NCBI RefSeq assembly: GCF_900113005.1
Contig: NZ_FONW01000006.1
Coordinates: forward strand, 62,001-126,000
Source: Sunxiuqinia elliptica
GTDB lineage: Bacteria > Bacteroidota > Bacteroidia > Bacteroidales > Prolixibacteraceae
Direction: 5' to 3'
Length of the DNA: 64,000 nt
Shown: in pieces, positions 1 to 8,808 of the stretch
Numbering within the stretch: the stretch's first letter is position 1
Layout: each line of letters starts with the position of its first letter
Position numbers and translations under genes: made by a program
Notes under the pieces: generated by a model
Seen by the model: the letters and a program-made list of their open reading frames with translations, nothing else
Told to the model about the DNA's origin: nothing
Database searches by the model: none

Positions 1-405
1 GCGCGAATTCCTTTCAAAGATGTTGCTGCTGAAGTTGGCGTTTCAAGAGCTGCGGTTCATCAGCGGGTTAACCGAATGATTGAAATGAAAGTAATCACCG
101 GATCGGGGTATCACATTGATCCTCGAAAGGTAGATTACAAAACATGCACTTATGTGGGCGTTTTTCTTGAGAAGGGAGGCTTTTACGAAGATGTTGCAGA
201 GGAATTAAAGGAGATTCCAGAGATTGTCGAATGCCATTATACCACGGGGCAATATGCGATTTTTGTAAAAGTGTATGCGCGTGACAATGAGCACTTAAAA
301 GAAGTTTTAAGTGAGAAAGTGCAAAAGATCTCTGGAATATCAAGTACCGAGACGTTTATTTCATTAGAAGAAACATTTAAACGGCAAGTGCCCATCAGGG
401 ATTAA
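1..405 (+). CDS. Lrp/AsnC family transcriptional regulator (5' end outside window)
   Basis: The reading frame is open from base 1, so the gene begins before the window. The first residues (KDVAAEVGVSRAAVHQRVNR) fit the recognition part of an AsnC-type helix-turn-helix. From about base 130 an RAM/AsnC ligand-binding domain follows, with the typical pattern of an effector-sensing beta sheet around EIVECHYTTGQYAIFVKVYA. Such proteins are DNA-binding octamers or dimers that sense amino acids or related metabolites; the ligand cannot be told here. The stop overlaps the convergent rlmB gene by 11 bases, so no terminator lies between them. An internal ATG at 76 is inside the HTH and is not the real start. 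Confidence 0.9.
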   Translation, partial: ARIPFKDVAAEVGVSRAAVHQRVNRMIEMKVITGSGYHIDPRKVDYKTCTYVGVFLEKGGFYEDVAEELKEIPEIVECHYTTGQYAIFVKVYARDNEHLKEVLSEKVQKISGISSTETFISLEETFKRQVPIRD

Positions 406-1159
406 GCACTCGCTGTCTGACCGCTTCGTAAACCAATAGCCCAGCGGCCACCGAAACATTTAACGACTCAATTTTTCCTAAAATTGGAATTTGAAGTTGT
501 TCATCTGCTAATCTAAGAATAGCGGGTTCAATGCCTTTTTCTTCAGAGCCCATCACAATTGCTGTTGGGCCTGAAAGATCGGCTTGAGTATAGGAATAGG
601 AAGCTTTTTCGGTAGCTGCTGCAATCTTCAAGCCTGATTCTTTCAAATAAATCACACTTTTTTTAAGATCCTTTGTTCTACAGATGGGAAGAAGGTGTAA
701 AGCTCCGGCTGATGTTTTCACCGCATCGGCATTGATTCGTGCTGCTCCTTTTTCGGGAATCAGAATTGCATCAACTCCAGCACATTCAGCGGTGCGAACA
801 ATTGCGCCAAAGTTGCGGACATCAGTAACCTGATCTAAAACAAGTAGTAATGGGGTTTTTCCCGCTTCAAAAACGGATGGCAAGAAATTTTCGACATCAT
901 AAAAGGTGACCGGAGAAATAAAGGCCAGTACCCCTTGATGATTTTTGCGGGTAATCCGGTTGATTTTCTCCATCGGAACATATTGAAAGGGAACATTGAG
1001 AGCTCTGATCTTTTCAAACAGCTCTTTAAACAGTTCACCTCCAAGCCCTTTTTTTATTAAGATTTTATCGATTTCTTTACCAGAATCAATGGCTTCGATA
1101 ACGGCACGAATGCCAAAAATAAAATCATCCGTATTTTTTTGTGGTCTTCTTCTTTCCAT
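395..1159 (-). CDS. rlmB: 23S rRNA (guanosine-2'-O-)-methyltransferase, TrmH/SpoU family
   Basis: This 254-residue protein has the two-part build of RlmB: an N-terminal SpoU substrate-binding domain (about residues 12-85) and a C-terminal SPOUT knot domain. The three SPOUT motifs are visible: NFGAIVRTAECAGV near 116-129, IVMGSEEKGI near 201-210 and LNVSVAAGLLVYEA near 233-246. The family methylates the 2'-OH of a guanosine in 23S rRNA (G2251 in E. coli). The start lies one base from the end of the upstream ABC-F gene, so the two are probably co-transcribed. Other TrmH-family members methylate tRNA, so the exact site is inferred. Confidence 0.9.
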   Translation of the reverse strand: MERRRPQKNTDDFIFGIRAVIEAIDSGKEIDKILIKKGLGGELFKELFEKIRALNVPFQYVPMEKINRITRKNHQGVLAFISPVTFYDVENFLPSVFEAGKTPLLLVLDQVTDVRNFGAIVRTAECAGVDAILIPEKGAARINADAVKTSAGALHLLPICRTKDLKKSVIYLKESGLKIAAATEKASYSYTQADLSGPTAIVMGSEEKGIEPAILRLADEQLQIPILGKIESLNVSVAAGLLVYEAVRQRVLNP

Positions 1160-1160
1160 C

Positions 1161-3110
1161 CTACCAGGTTTTTTGCTGTTTTAATACTTCGTATTCTTCT
1201 TGATTGGTTTCCCATTCGCTCATGACTTTCTCAAGTTGAGCCTTCAATTGGTCATACTCCTCAAAAATACGGTGATCCTCTAAATTTGAAGGATTAGCCA
1301 TTTTCTTGTCGTACGCTTCCAGTTCACTTTCTAAAGAGGTGATCTTTTCTTCAAACTTCTCTATTTGTTTCTCGAGCCGGGAGATGTTTTTATTGATTTC
1401 TTTACGTTCTCCGTAACTCAATTGGTTATCATTGACGAGCACTTTTTCTTTTTTCTCGGCGGGTCGATTGGATGGCGATTTGCGTTCCAATTCTTTCATG
1501 GACTCCATTTTCTTGCGTTGCAAAAAATCATAAATACCGCCAAGGTGCTGCTTGATTTTCCGGTCTTTAAATTCGTAAATGCAGTTGGCCATCCCATCTA
1601 GAAATTCCCGGTCGTGCGATACAACCAAGACGGTTCCTTCGTAGCTAGCCAAAGCTTGTTTCAGGATTTCTTTAGATCGCATATCCAAGTGGTTGGTGGG
1701 CTCATCAAGTACCAAAAAGTTTACCGGCTCCAGCATTAAACGAATCATAGCCAGTCGCGAACGTTCGCCTCCTGACAGCACTTTGACTTTCTTCTCAACA
1801 TCCTCTCCCGAAAACATAAAAGCACCCAGTATATCGCGAATTTTAGTGCGTACATCTCCAACAGCAATTTGGTCAATTGTTTCCAGTACGCTTAGGTTTT
1901 CATCCAGTCGTTGGGCTTGGTCCTGTGCAAAGTAGCCGATTTTAACGTTATGCCCAATTTTTAGCCCTCCCTCATATTCGAGCTCATTTAAAATAATGCG
2001 GGCAAGCGTTGTTTTACCTTCGCCGTTTTTCCCAACAAAGGCGACTTTTTCGCCTCGCTCAATCATCAGGTGAATGTCGTCAAGCACCAGCAAATCACCG
2101 TACTTTTTGGTTAGGTGTTTACAATCAACAACAATGGTTCCTGATCGTTCTGGCGGCTGAAAACGAATATTTAACTTGGAGTTATCTTCTTCATCGATTT
2201 CAATGCGATCCAGCTTCTCAAGCATTTTTGAACGCGATTGAACCTGAACGGCTTTCGTTGCTTTGTAGCGGAAGCGTTCAATAAACTTCTCGGTATCCTC
2301 AATTAACTTTTGCTGATTCTTATAAGCTGCCAATTGCGTTTCCCGGTGTTCTTGACGAAGTTCCAGGTATTTGGTGTAATTGGCCTTGTAATCGTAGATT
2401 TTCCCCAGGGATATTTCTATTGTCCGATTTGTAACGGCGTCCAAAAATGCACGGTCGTGCGACACCAGAACAACTGCTCCTGAATAATTTCTTAGAAATT
2501 CTTCCAACCATTGAATTGATTCAATATCCAGGTGGTTGGTTGGCTCATCGAGCAAAAATACATCGGGTTTTTGAAGCAGGATTTTAGCCAATTCAATACG
2601 CATTCGCCAGCCTCCACTGAACTCAGAGGTCGCCCGGGTAAAATCATTCCGTTTAAAGCCAAGTCCCATAAGCGTTTGCTCAATCTCAGCTTCAAAGTTT
2701 CCTCCGCCAACCAACTGGTAACGGTCATTGAGTTCCGTTACTTGAGTGATCAGGTTCATATATTCGTCCGATTCGTAATCTTCGCGAGTCGCAATTTGGT
2801 GGTTGATGTGATCTATTTGATTTTTAATTTGCAAGATCTCATCAAAAGCTTTTCTTGTTTCTTCAAAAACGGTGTGGCTATCGGCGACAGCCATGTGCTG
2901 AGGTAAATAACCCACACGAATATCTTTAGGGACAACCACAGAACCTTCACTAGGCTCTTGCTGTCCGGCAATAATTTTTAGAAGTGTTGATTTTCCTGCT
3001 CCGTTTTTCCCGGCAAGTCCAATACGGTCTTTGGGCGTAACTAAGAATGAAATCTTCTTTAAAAGCTCAAAACCACCAAAACTAACAACTAATTGATCGA
3101 CTGAAATCAT
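1161..3110 (-). CDS. ABC-F family ATP-binding protein (Uup/YdiF-like)
   Basis: The 649-residue protein has two ABC ATPase domains and no membrane segments, the hallmark of ABC-F proteins, which bind the ribosome E site and relieve stalled or slow translation. Domain 1 has Walker A GKNGAGKST (about 34-42), signature FSGGW and Walker B LLDEPTNHLD. Domain 2 has Walker A GKNGEGKTT, signature LSGGE and LVLDEPTNHLD. A charged linker follows each domain and a coiled-coil C-terminal domain rich in K and E occupies roughly the last 90 residues. It precedes rlmB by one base, giving a likely two-gene translation operon. The subfamily (Uup, YheS or an antibiotic-protection type) is not settled. Confidence 0.92.
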   Translation of the reverse strand: MISVDQLVVSFGGFELLKKISFLVTPKDRIGLAGKNGAGKSTLLKIIAGQQEPSEGSVVVPKDIRVGYLPQHMAVADSHTVFEETRKAFDEILQIKNQIDHINHQIATREDYESDEYMNLITQVTELNDRYQLVGGGNFEAEIEQTLMGLGFKRNDFTRATSEFSGGWRMRIELAKILLQKPDVFLLDEPTNHLDIESIQWLEEFLRNYSGAVVLVSHDRAFLDAVTNRTIEISLGKIYDYKANYTKYLELRQEHRETQLAAYKNQQKLIEDTEKFIERFRYKATKAVQVQSRSKMLEKLDRIEIDEEDNSKLNIRFQPPERSGTIVVDCKHLTKKYGDLLVLDDIHLMIERGEKVAFVGKNGEGKTTLARIILNELEYEGGLKIGHNVKIGYFAQDQAQRLDENLSVLETIDQIAVGDVRTKIRDILGAFMFSGEDVEKKVKVLSGGERSRLAMIRLMLEPVNFLVLDEPTNHLDMRSKEILKQALASYEGTVLVVSHDREFLDGMANCIYEFKDRKIKQHLGGIYDFLQRKKMESMKELERKSPSNRPAEKKEKVLVNDNQLSYGERKEINKNISRLEKQIEKFEEKITSLESELEAYDKKMANPSNLEDHRIFEEYDQLKAQLEKVMSEWETNQEEYEVLKQQKTW

Positions 3111-3318
3111 AACGAATAAAAATTGAAGTGCAAAGATAAGAGAATCCAGCTATAATTAGTGTTTACGTTAAAAAGGCTTAGTACACGATTTTGCTTCCCA
3201 GTGTTGGTGTCCCGCATAGTCGGCTAACAGCTAGTGCTTAAAAGCTGGATTTCATAAAGATCAACTCCTATTATAATGGATAACATGACTTTGATGACAA
3301 CTGGTTCAGCTATTTTCC

Positions 3319-3326
3319 TATTTTTG
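3319..3326 (+). promoter_or_regulatory. Bacteroidota -7 promoter box for rlmD
   Basis: TATTTTTG matches the Bacteroidota -7 consensus TAnnTTTG and lies 16 bases before the rlmD ATG. A TTTG at 3290-3293 could be the -33 element, but its 25-base spacing is longer than usual. Confidence 0.45.
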
Positions 3327-3342
3327 CAGAAAATTTGAGATT

Positions 3343-4752
3343 ATGGGACGGAGTCGCAAAAAGAAACCATTATACGAGCAAGTTACAATAACTGATATTG
3401 GTGCTGAAGGGAAAGCTTTGGCACGTGTGAATGATATGGTTGTTTTTACCACGCATGCTATACCTGGCGATGTGGTTGATTTGCAGGTTACCAAAAAGAG
3501 GAAGAAGTACCAGGAAGCCCGAATCGTGAAAATTCACGAAAAATCGGCTGATCGGGTAGAAGCTTTTTGCGAGTATTTTGGTATTTGCGGTGGCTGTAAG
3601 TGGCAATTTTTACCTTACGATAAGCAGTTGTTTTATAAGCAGCAGCAAGTTGAAGATCAGTTGAAACGATTGGGGAAAGTGGAGTTGCCCGAATTATCTC
3701 CAATTTTAGGTTCAGCAAAAAATACATTTTACCGGAACAAGTTGGAGTTTAGCTTTTCGAACAAACGATGGCTAACCTTGGATGAAATGGATGAGGAACA
3801 TGAACCTGCAACAATGAATGCGTTAGGATTTCATATTCCGCGTATGTTTGACAAGATTATCGATGTTGAAAAGTGTTGGCTGCAGCCTGACCCTTCCAAC
3901 GCGATTCGGAATTTTGTGCGCAGCTATGCTTTGGAGCATGAACTGGAGTTTTTTGATATTCGTAGTCAGGAAGGGTTCCTGAGAAATATGATTGTGCGTA
4001 CAGCTTCGACAGGAGAGAATATGCTGATTCTGGCTTTTTATAAAGAGGATGTTGAAAAGCGGGAGGCACTGCTGAATGCGATTGTTGAAGAATTCCCAGA
4101 GCTAACGTCCTTGATGTATGTTATCAATAGCAAAGGGAATGATACGATTACCGATCAGGATGTGATTGCCTTTAATGGGCCTGACCACATTTTTGAGGAG
4201 ATGGAAGGCTTACGATTTAAAATCGGTCCTAAAAGTTTTTACCAAACCAACTCGGAGCAGGCCTATGAGTTGTATAAAGTGGCTCGTGACTTTGCTAGCT
4301 TGTCCGGGAATGAGGTTGTTTATGATCTATATACGGGAACTGGAACCATTGCCAACTTTGTGGCTCGTCAGGCTCAAAAAGTGGTTGGAATCGAGTATAT
4401 CCCAGAGGCTATTGAGGATGCCCGGATTAATTCGTCCATTAATGGAATTGAGAATACGAGTTTTTATGCCGGTGATATGAAAGCGGTGTTGAACGATGAT
4501 TTTATTGCTGAGAACGGAACGCCAGATGTGATTATTACGGATCCACCACGCGCTGGAATGCATGAAGATGTGGTGAAAACAATCTTACAGGTAGCTCCTG
4601 AAAAGGTGGTTTATGTAAGCTGTAATCCTGCTTCTCAAGCACGCGATTTAGCCTTGATGGACGAACAGTACAAGGTGGCGAAGATTCAACCGGTTGACAT
4701 GTTCCCTCATACGCATCATGTGGAGAATGTCGTTTTGTTAGAGAAGCGATAG
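3343..4752 (+). CDS. rlmD: 23S rRNA (uracil-5-)-methyltransferase RlmD/RumA type
   Basis: This protein of 469 residues starts with a TRAM RNA-binding domain (about residues 10-65). An iron-sulfur cluster motif CEYFGICGGC follows, with a later cysteine (VEKCW) as the likely fourth ligand. The C-terminal half is a Rossmann methyltransferase: the SAM motif YDLYTGTGTI, the ITDPPRAGM motif and the catalytic cysteine in VVYVSCNPAS near the C-terminus. The family makes m5U in 23S rRNA (U1939 or U747) using SAM. In Bacteroidota such genes are usually called rlmD, but target site assignment is inferred. Length is normal and nothing is missing. Confidence 0.9.
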   Translation: MGRSRKKKPLYEQVTITDIGAEGKALARVNDMVVFTTHAIPGDVVDLQVTKKRKKYQEARIVKIHEKSADRVEAFCEYFGICGGCKWQFLPYDKQLFYKQQQVEDQLKRLGKVELPELSPILGSAKNTFYRNKLEFSFSNKRWLTLDEMDEEHEPATMNALGFHIPRMFDKIIDVEKCWLQPDPSNAIRNFVRSYALEHELEFFDIRSQEGFLRNMIVRTASTGENMLILAFYKEDVEKREALLNAIVEEFPELTSLMYVINSKGNDTITDQDVIAFNGPDHIFEEMEGLRFKIGPKSFYQTNSEQAYELYKVARDFASLSGNEVVYDLYTGTGTIANFVARQAQKVVGIEYIPEAIEDARINSSINGIENTSFYAGDMKAVLNDDFIAENGTPDVIITDPPRAGMHEDVVKTILQVAPEKVVYVSCNPASQARDLALMDEQYKVAKIQPVDMFPHTHHVENVVLLEKR

Positions 4753-4804
4753 AATAAACCTTTTTGAAGGTTGGCTTGTTTCAGAAACACAAAAAACAAA
4801 AGTT

Positions 4805-5572
4805 ATGCTAGCAATTATTTCACCTGCAAAATCGCTGGATTTTGATACTCCTTCGGTAACGAAAATACATACGCAACCTGCGTTTCTGAAAGAAGCTAAA
4901 GCAATTAATCAGGCTTTAAAAAAGTTGAGTCCTGATGACCTTTCTGATTTGATGAGTATTTCCCCCAAGTTGGGAGAGCTTAACTTTCACCGGAACCAAC
5001 AGTGGCAACCACCTTTTGATGAGAAGAATGCCAAGCAAGCCGTACTGGCTTTTACGGGCGATGTGTATCAAGGGCTGGATGCGCCCAGCTTGTCCGAAAA
5101 AGAACTGGAGCAGGTTCAGCAAAAGGTACGTATTCTATCAGGGCTTTATGGGCTGTTGAACCCTCTTGATTTAATTCAGGCCTACCGTTTGGAAATGGGA
5201 ACTCGTTTTGGAATTGATGGTGCTGAAAACTTGTATGCGTTCTGGCGTGAAAAGCTGACGCCAAAGTTGAACAAAGAATTAAAGGCCGCTGGCGGTCCTT
5301 TGATCAACTTGGCTTCCAATGAATATTATAAAGCCATCGATGCAAAAAAAATAGAGGCTGACATCATTACTCCAGCTTTCAAAGATTTGAAAAACGGAAA
5401 ATATAAAGTGATTTCTTTTTATGCGAAAAAGGCAAGGGGATTGATGTGTCGGTTTATTGCAAAGAATGAGCTGACCAAAGCCGAAGACTTAAAAGCTTTT
5501 GATTCGGATGGTTATTATTTCAATAACGAGCTTTCAAAGGGAAATAACTGGGTGTTCACCCGCGATCATTAA
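4805..5572 (+). CDS. yaaA: Peroxide stress protein YaaA (DUF328)
   Basis: The N-terminus MLAIISPAKSLDF is the family signature, and the length of 255 residues is typical. E. coli YaaA lowers free intracellular iron during hydrogen peroxide stress and binds DNA; a catalytic role is not established. The C-terminal part contains the conserved segments ISFYAKKARGLMCRFI and LKAFDSDGYYF. The gene follows rlmD by 52 bases on the same strand and may share its transcript. The ferritin and glutathione peroxidase genes elsewhere in the window belong to the same general theme but are not linked to it. Confidence 0.92.
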   Translation: MLAIISPAKSLDFDTPSVTKIHTQPAFLKEAKAINQALKKLSPDDLSDLMSISPKLGELNFHRNQQWQPPFDEKNAKQAVLAFTGDVYQGLDAPSLSEKELEQVQQKVRILSGLYGLLNPLDLIQAYRLEMGTRFGIDGAENLYAFWREKLTPKLNKELKAAGGPLINLASNEYYKAIDAKKIEADIITPAFKDLKNGKYKVISFYAKKARGLMCRFIAKNELTKAEDLKAFDSDGYYFNNELSKGNNWVFTRDH

Positions 5573-5677
5573 GAAAATACCTAAAGTATTAAAAGCTGAT
5601 CAAGCTGGAGAAGAAGTTTGAGCCTGTTTGGTTTGTATGAGAATCTGAAAACTTATTGTTCAGGCTACAGTGGGGCG

Positions 5678-6643
5678 CTAATAGCAAAATTCGGTCATTA
5701 AATAGGTCTTGACATAGTCGTTTATGGCCGCTTCCAGGCTTGTGAATGGCTTATCATAGCCTGCTTGACGAAGTTTATCAATTTTTGCACAGGTATAATA
5801 TTGGTAGTTGTCTCGAATATCTTCCGGAGTATCAACGAAACTGATCGATTCTTCGACATCCATCGCTTTAAATACAGCCTTTGCCAGATCCAAATAGGTT
5901 CGGGCAACGCCGGTGCCAACATTGTAAATTCCCGACTTTTTCCGGGTTTTCATGAAATGAACCATAACATTCGCCACGTCCTCCACATAAATGAAATCAC
6001 GTGCTTGTTCGCCATTTTTGAAGGCCGGCCGATGAGAGCGGAAGAGTGTCATCTTCTTCGTGTCCGAAACCCGATTAAATGCTTGGTAAACAACCGAGGC
6101 CATTCTTCCTTTGTGGTATTCGTTTGGACCGAACACATTAAAGAATTTAAGTCCTGCCCAGAAGTATGGTTTCTTCTCTTGTGCGAGAGCCCAACAGTCA
6201 AAATCGTGTTTGGATTGTGCGTAACAATTGAGCGGCTTAAACTTTGAAACGAGTTCGTGATTATCATCAAAGCCATATTCGCCATCACCATAGGTAGAGG
6301 CGGATGAAGCATAAATTAGTGGTAATCCAAACTGGATGCAGCCATCCCAAATTCGTTTAGAGTAATCAAAGTTAAGTTGCTTATAAATTTCGGGTTCTTG
6401 TCCAATGGTATCGGTGCGTGCTCCCAGGTGAATGATGCACTGTACCAGATGGTGATTGTCATTTAACCATACAAAAAAGTCATCACGATCTACCAGCTTT
6501 GAGTAATTTTTCGAGATATAGTTCGAAATTTTCAAAGGATCATTAAACTTGTCAACCAGAATTAAATCTTGAAATCCTTCTTGGTTGAGCTTTCCGGCCA
6601 TGTAACTGCCGATAAATCCTGCGGCACCTGTAACAACTATCAT
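5678..6643 (-). CDS. hldD: ADP-L-glycero-D-manno-heptose-6-epimerase
   Basis: This is an NAD(P)-dependent extended short-chain dehydrogenase of 321 residues. It has the N-terminal dinucleotide site TGAAGFIGS (about 5-13), the catalytic serine/threonine region YASSASTYGDG (about 111-121) and the catalytic pair in YAQSK (about 141-145). HldD converts ADP-D-glycero-heptose to the L-glycero form for the inner core of lipopolysaccharide, in the cytoplasm. The segment VDKFNDPLKISNY fits HldD rather than other epimerases. It is convergent with yaaA and divergent from folE and stands alone. Other heptose genes are not in the window. Confidence 0.9.
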   Translation of the reverse strand: MIVVTGAAGFIGSYMAGKLNQEGFQDLILVDKFNDPLKISNYISKNYSKLVDRDDFFVWLNDNHHLVQCIIHLGARTDTIGQEPEIYKQLNFDYSKRIWDGCIQFGLPLIYASSASTYGDGEYGFDDNHELVSKFKPLNCYAQSKHDFDCWALAQEKKPYFWAGLKFFNVFGPNEYHKGRMASVVYQAFNRVSDTKKMTLFRSHRPAFKNGEQARDFIYVEDVANVMVHFMKTRKKSGIYNVGTGVARTYLDLAKAVFKAMDVEESISFVDTPEDIRDNYQYYTCAKIDKLRQAGYDKPFTSLEAAINDYVKTYLMTEFCY

Positions 6644-7011
6644 ATGAAAGATTTAACCTCTCTTATTGTAAGAAAAACTACAAGACTACAGTTGTAACTT
6701 AAAAAAAGTTAAAATATTGTCAAACGTATCAAAAATAATTTTGAATAGGTGGAATTAGTCCTAAAGTTTTTCAATTCGATCTTGCAAAAATAATTATTTC
6801 TTCCATCTGTCGAAATTCCAAGGCAGGAATAGTTGATCGAAAATGGCCTTTTTGCAGAAAATCATAAGTCAATGGGTTTTTTTGATTTGGATTTCTTCCA
6901 GAAAAGAATGCGTGAGGTTTCCTGAAGACTTCAGGGTGATTCTCCCCAGAAGTTCTTACTTTTGTCTTTTGGTTTCGATTACAGCCGATTGTTGTATAAA
7001 ACAGAATAGTT
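6644..7011. other. Intergenic region between divergent hldD and folE
   Basis: The 368 bases hold the upstream regions of hldD (minus) and folE (plus). On the minus strand, boxes of the TAnnTTTG form occur at 6728-6721 (TACGTTTG) and 6737-6730 (TATTTTTG). On the plus strand TACTTTTG lies at 6957-6964. A short open frame at 6843-7034 overlaps folE, has no recognisable content and is not called as a gene. I see no RNA gene or riboswitch. Confidence 0.5.
6957..6964 (+). promoter_or_regulatory. Candidate -7 promoter box for folE
   Basis: TACTTTTG fits the Bacteroidota TAnnTTTG consensus and lies 47 bases before the folE ATG. No clear -33 TTTG is present at the usual distance. Confidence 0.35.
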
Positions 7012-7635
7012 ATGGAAGAATCATTGAATGGTGAACTTGGCGGTTATCAACGAATTGAAAAGTTTGATCGCGAAAACACCGAACGAATAAGTGATTATTA
7101 TCGGAAGATTATCGGTTTGCTTGGTGAAGATGTAGATCGGGAGGGGCTTGAGAAGACGCCTTTGCGTGTTGCTAAAGCCATGCAGTTTTTACTTCAAGGA
7201 TACGAACAGAATCCGGAGGAGATGCTGCGTTCTGCGATGTTTAAGGAAGATTACCGGCAAATGGTAATTGTAAAGGATATTGAGATTTATTCGATGTGTG
7301 AACATCACATGCTGCCTTTCATAGGGAAAGCCCATGTTGGTTATATTCCGGACGGATATATCACCGGCTTGAGTAAGATTGCCCGAGTGGTTGATGCATT
7401 TTCCCGACGCCTGCAGGTTCAAGAGCGACTGACCCTGCAAATTAAGGAATGCATTCAGAATACCTTAAATCCTTTAGGTGTTGCAGTAGTAATCGAAGCA
7501 CAACACTTGTGCATGCAAATGCGCGGGGTGCAGAAGCAACATTCCATTACAACAACATCTGACTTTACGGGTGCTTTCGAGCGAGTGGCTACTCGCGAGG
7601 AATTTATTAAGTTGATAAGTTCAAACTTGTCTTAA
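7012..7635 (+). CDS. folE: GTP cyclohydrolase I FolE
   Basis: The enzyme opens GTP to 7,8-dihydroneopterin triphosphate, the first step of folate (or queuosine-type) biosynthesis, as a cytosolic decamer. Of 207 residues, the zinc site CEHHMLPF (about 101-108) and the second cysteine in HLCMQMRGV (about 164-172) are both present, as are the QVQERLT and HSITTTS substrate motifs. This is therefore a zinc-type FolE, not the zinc-independent FolE2. The gene has its own upstream region and no same-strand neighbour closer than about 240 bases. The only other folate gene in the window is folD at 47 kb. Confidence 0.95.
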   Translation: MEESLNGELGGYQRIEKFDRENTERISDYYRKIIGLLGEDVDREGLEKTPLRVAKAMQFLLQGYEQNPEEMLRSAMFKEDYRQMVIVKDIEIYSMCEHHMLPFIGKAHVGYIPDGYITGLSKIARVVDAFSRRLQVQERLTLQIKECIQNTLNPLGVAVVIEAQHLCMQMRGVQKQHSITTTSDFTGAFERVATREEFIKLISSNLS

Positions 7636-7876
7636 TGGCGACTTTAGGGAGATGCAGCCTTTTTGAGGAATCTTGTTGAACCTGAATGACTCGCTTGGGG
7701 CGATGTGCGGAATAACACATTAATCCATGAAAAAATCATTTTCAATTAGTGCCGCGGCCAACATTTTTATATTATTTTAGCTTAAAATTTTGCAAGACCG
7801 CCAAAAGAATAGCGGGATTGAGAGAAGCTTAAATTGTTGAGAGAGAAACGTAACTTATAATTTTAAAACCATAAAC

Positions 7877-8707
7877 ATGAGAAAAACAAGTACATACAAA
7901 TTAGTTTCTTTGGCTGTGCTCTTGGCTTTGTTTGCAGGAACAATTAGCTCGTGTACCGGCAATAAAAAGGAAAAGAAGTCTGATCCTAAGGTTGTTGAAG
8001 AGGCGATTAAAGAAGAAATTGAGGAGTATTCCTATCCTATAGTTTCGGCGTTTGAAGTGACCAGTATGTTGAATGAGATTGAAGCAAGCTACATTGTCGG
8101 CATTACCAATGATGCAGAAAAGGCTGGCAGCTATTTCTCTGAAAAGGATCGGGCCGTAAACTTGGGGATTTATACCGCAGATTTAGCTTATGCAACTACT
8201 TATAATCAAAAGGTTGATGTTCAGAGCTATTTTGCCGCTACTGAAACCTTGGTTCGCGAGTTAGATTTAACAGGCGCTTTTGATGAAGAGCTTCCTGAAA
8301 AAATTGAAGCAAACTTGGATGATAAGGACGCTTTGGTCGAAATTATCACCGAAATGTTCCAGAATGCGTATTCTTATTTGAATCAACAAGGAAGAACAGA
8401 AGTGTCTTACTTGGTTTTATCGGGAACTGTAATTGAAGGTTTGTATCTGACAACTCATATTTCAGAAAACACATTTCAAAATCCAAAGTTGATTGAGGCA
8501 ATTCTGTTCCAGAAAGAGCCACTGATGAAATTGGAATCAATGATGGCAGAATATAAGGATTCTGAACTGTTGAAAGATGTTTATGTTGACATCGTAGAAA
8601 TCAATGAAATTTATGCGATGGAAGAAGGAACAACTTCAATGACAAAAGATCAGGTTGAAAAACTAACGGATCTGTTGACCAAAATGCGTAATAAATTCAC
8701 GCGGTAG
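7877..8707 (+). CDS. Predicted lipoprotein of unknown function
   Basis: The 276-residue product begins with a lysine-containing N-region, a hydrophobic core and a lipobox ending at the cysteine in AGTISSC (about residues 20-26), so it is probably an outer-membrane lipoprotein. A lysine/glutamate-rich linker follows. The rest is predicted mainly helical with no catalytic motif that I recognise; the segment NLGIYTADLAYATTYNQ stands out as likely conserved. It lies 101 bases before the large ABC transporter on the same strand and may be part of the same unit. I do not assign a function. Confidence 0.8.
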   Translation: MRKTSTYKLVSLAVLLALFAGTISSCTGNKKEKKSDPKVVEEAIKEEIEEYSYPIVSAFEVTSMLNEIEASYIVGITNDAEKAGSYFSEKDRAVNLGIYTADLAYATTYNQKVDVQSYFAATETLVRELDLTGAFDEELPEKIEANLDDKDALVEIITEMFQNAYSYLNQQGRTEVSYLVLSGTVIEGLYLTTHISENTFQNPKLIEAILFQKEPLMKLESMMAEYKDSELLKDVYVDIVEINEIYAMEEGTTSMTKDQVEKLTDLLTKMRNKFTR

Positions 8708-8808
8708 AGACGAAACGAATCTTTACAAGTTAAGATACAAAACGGGTTTTTGTTGTTCCGCTGTTCGGTAGGGAATGCAAAAGTCCGTTTTTTTTAAACC
8801 TCAGGCTT

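Noticed and set aside
6843-7034. Small plus-strand frame upstream of folE
   Set aside because: It runs into folE and has no family features; it lies in the folE promoter region.
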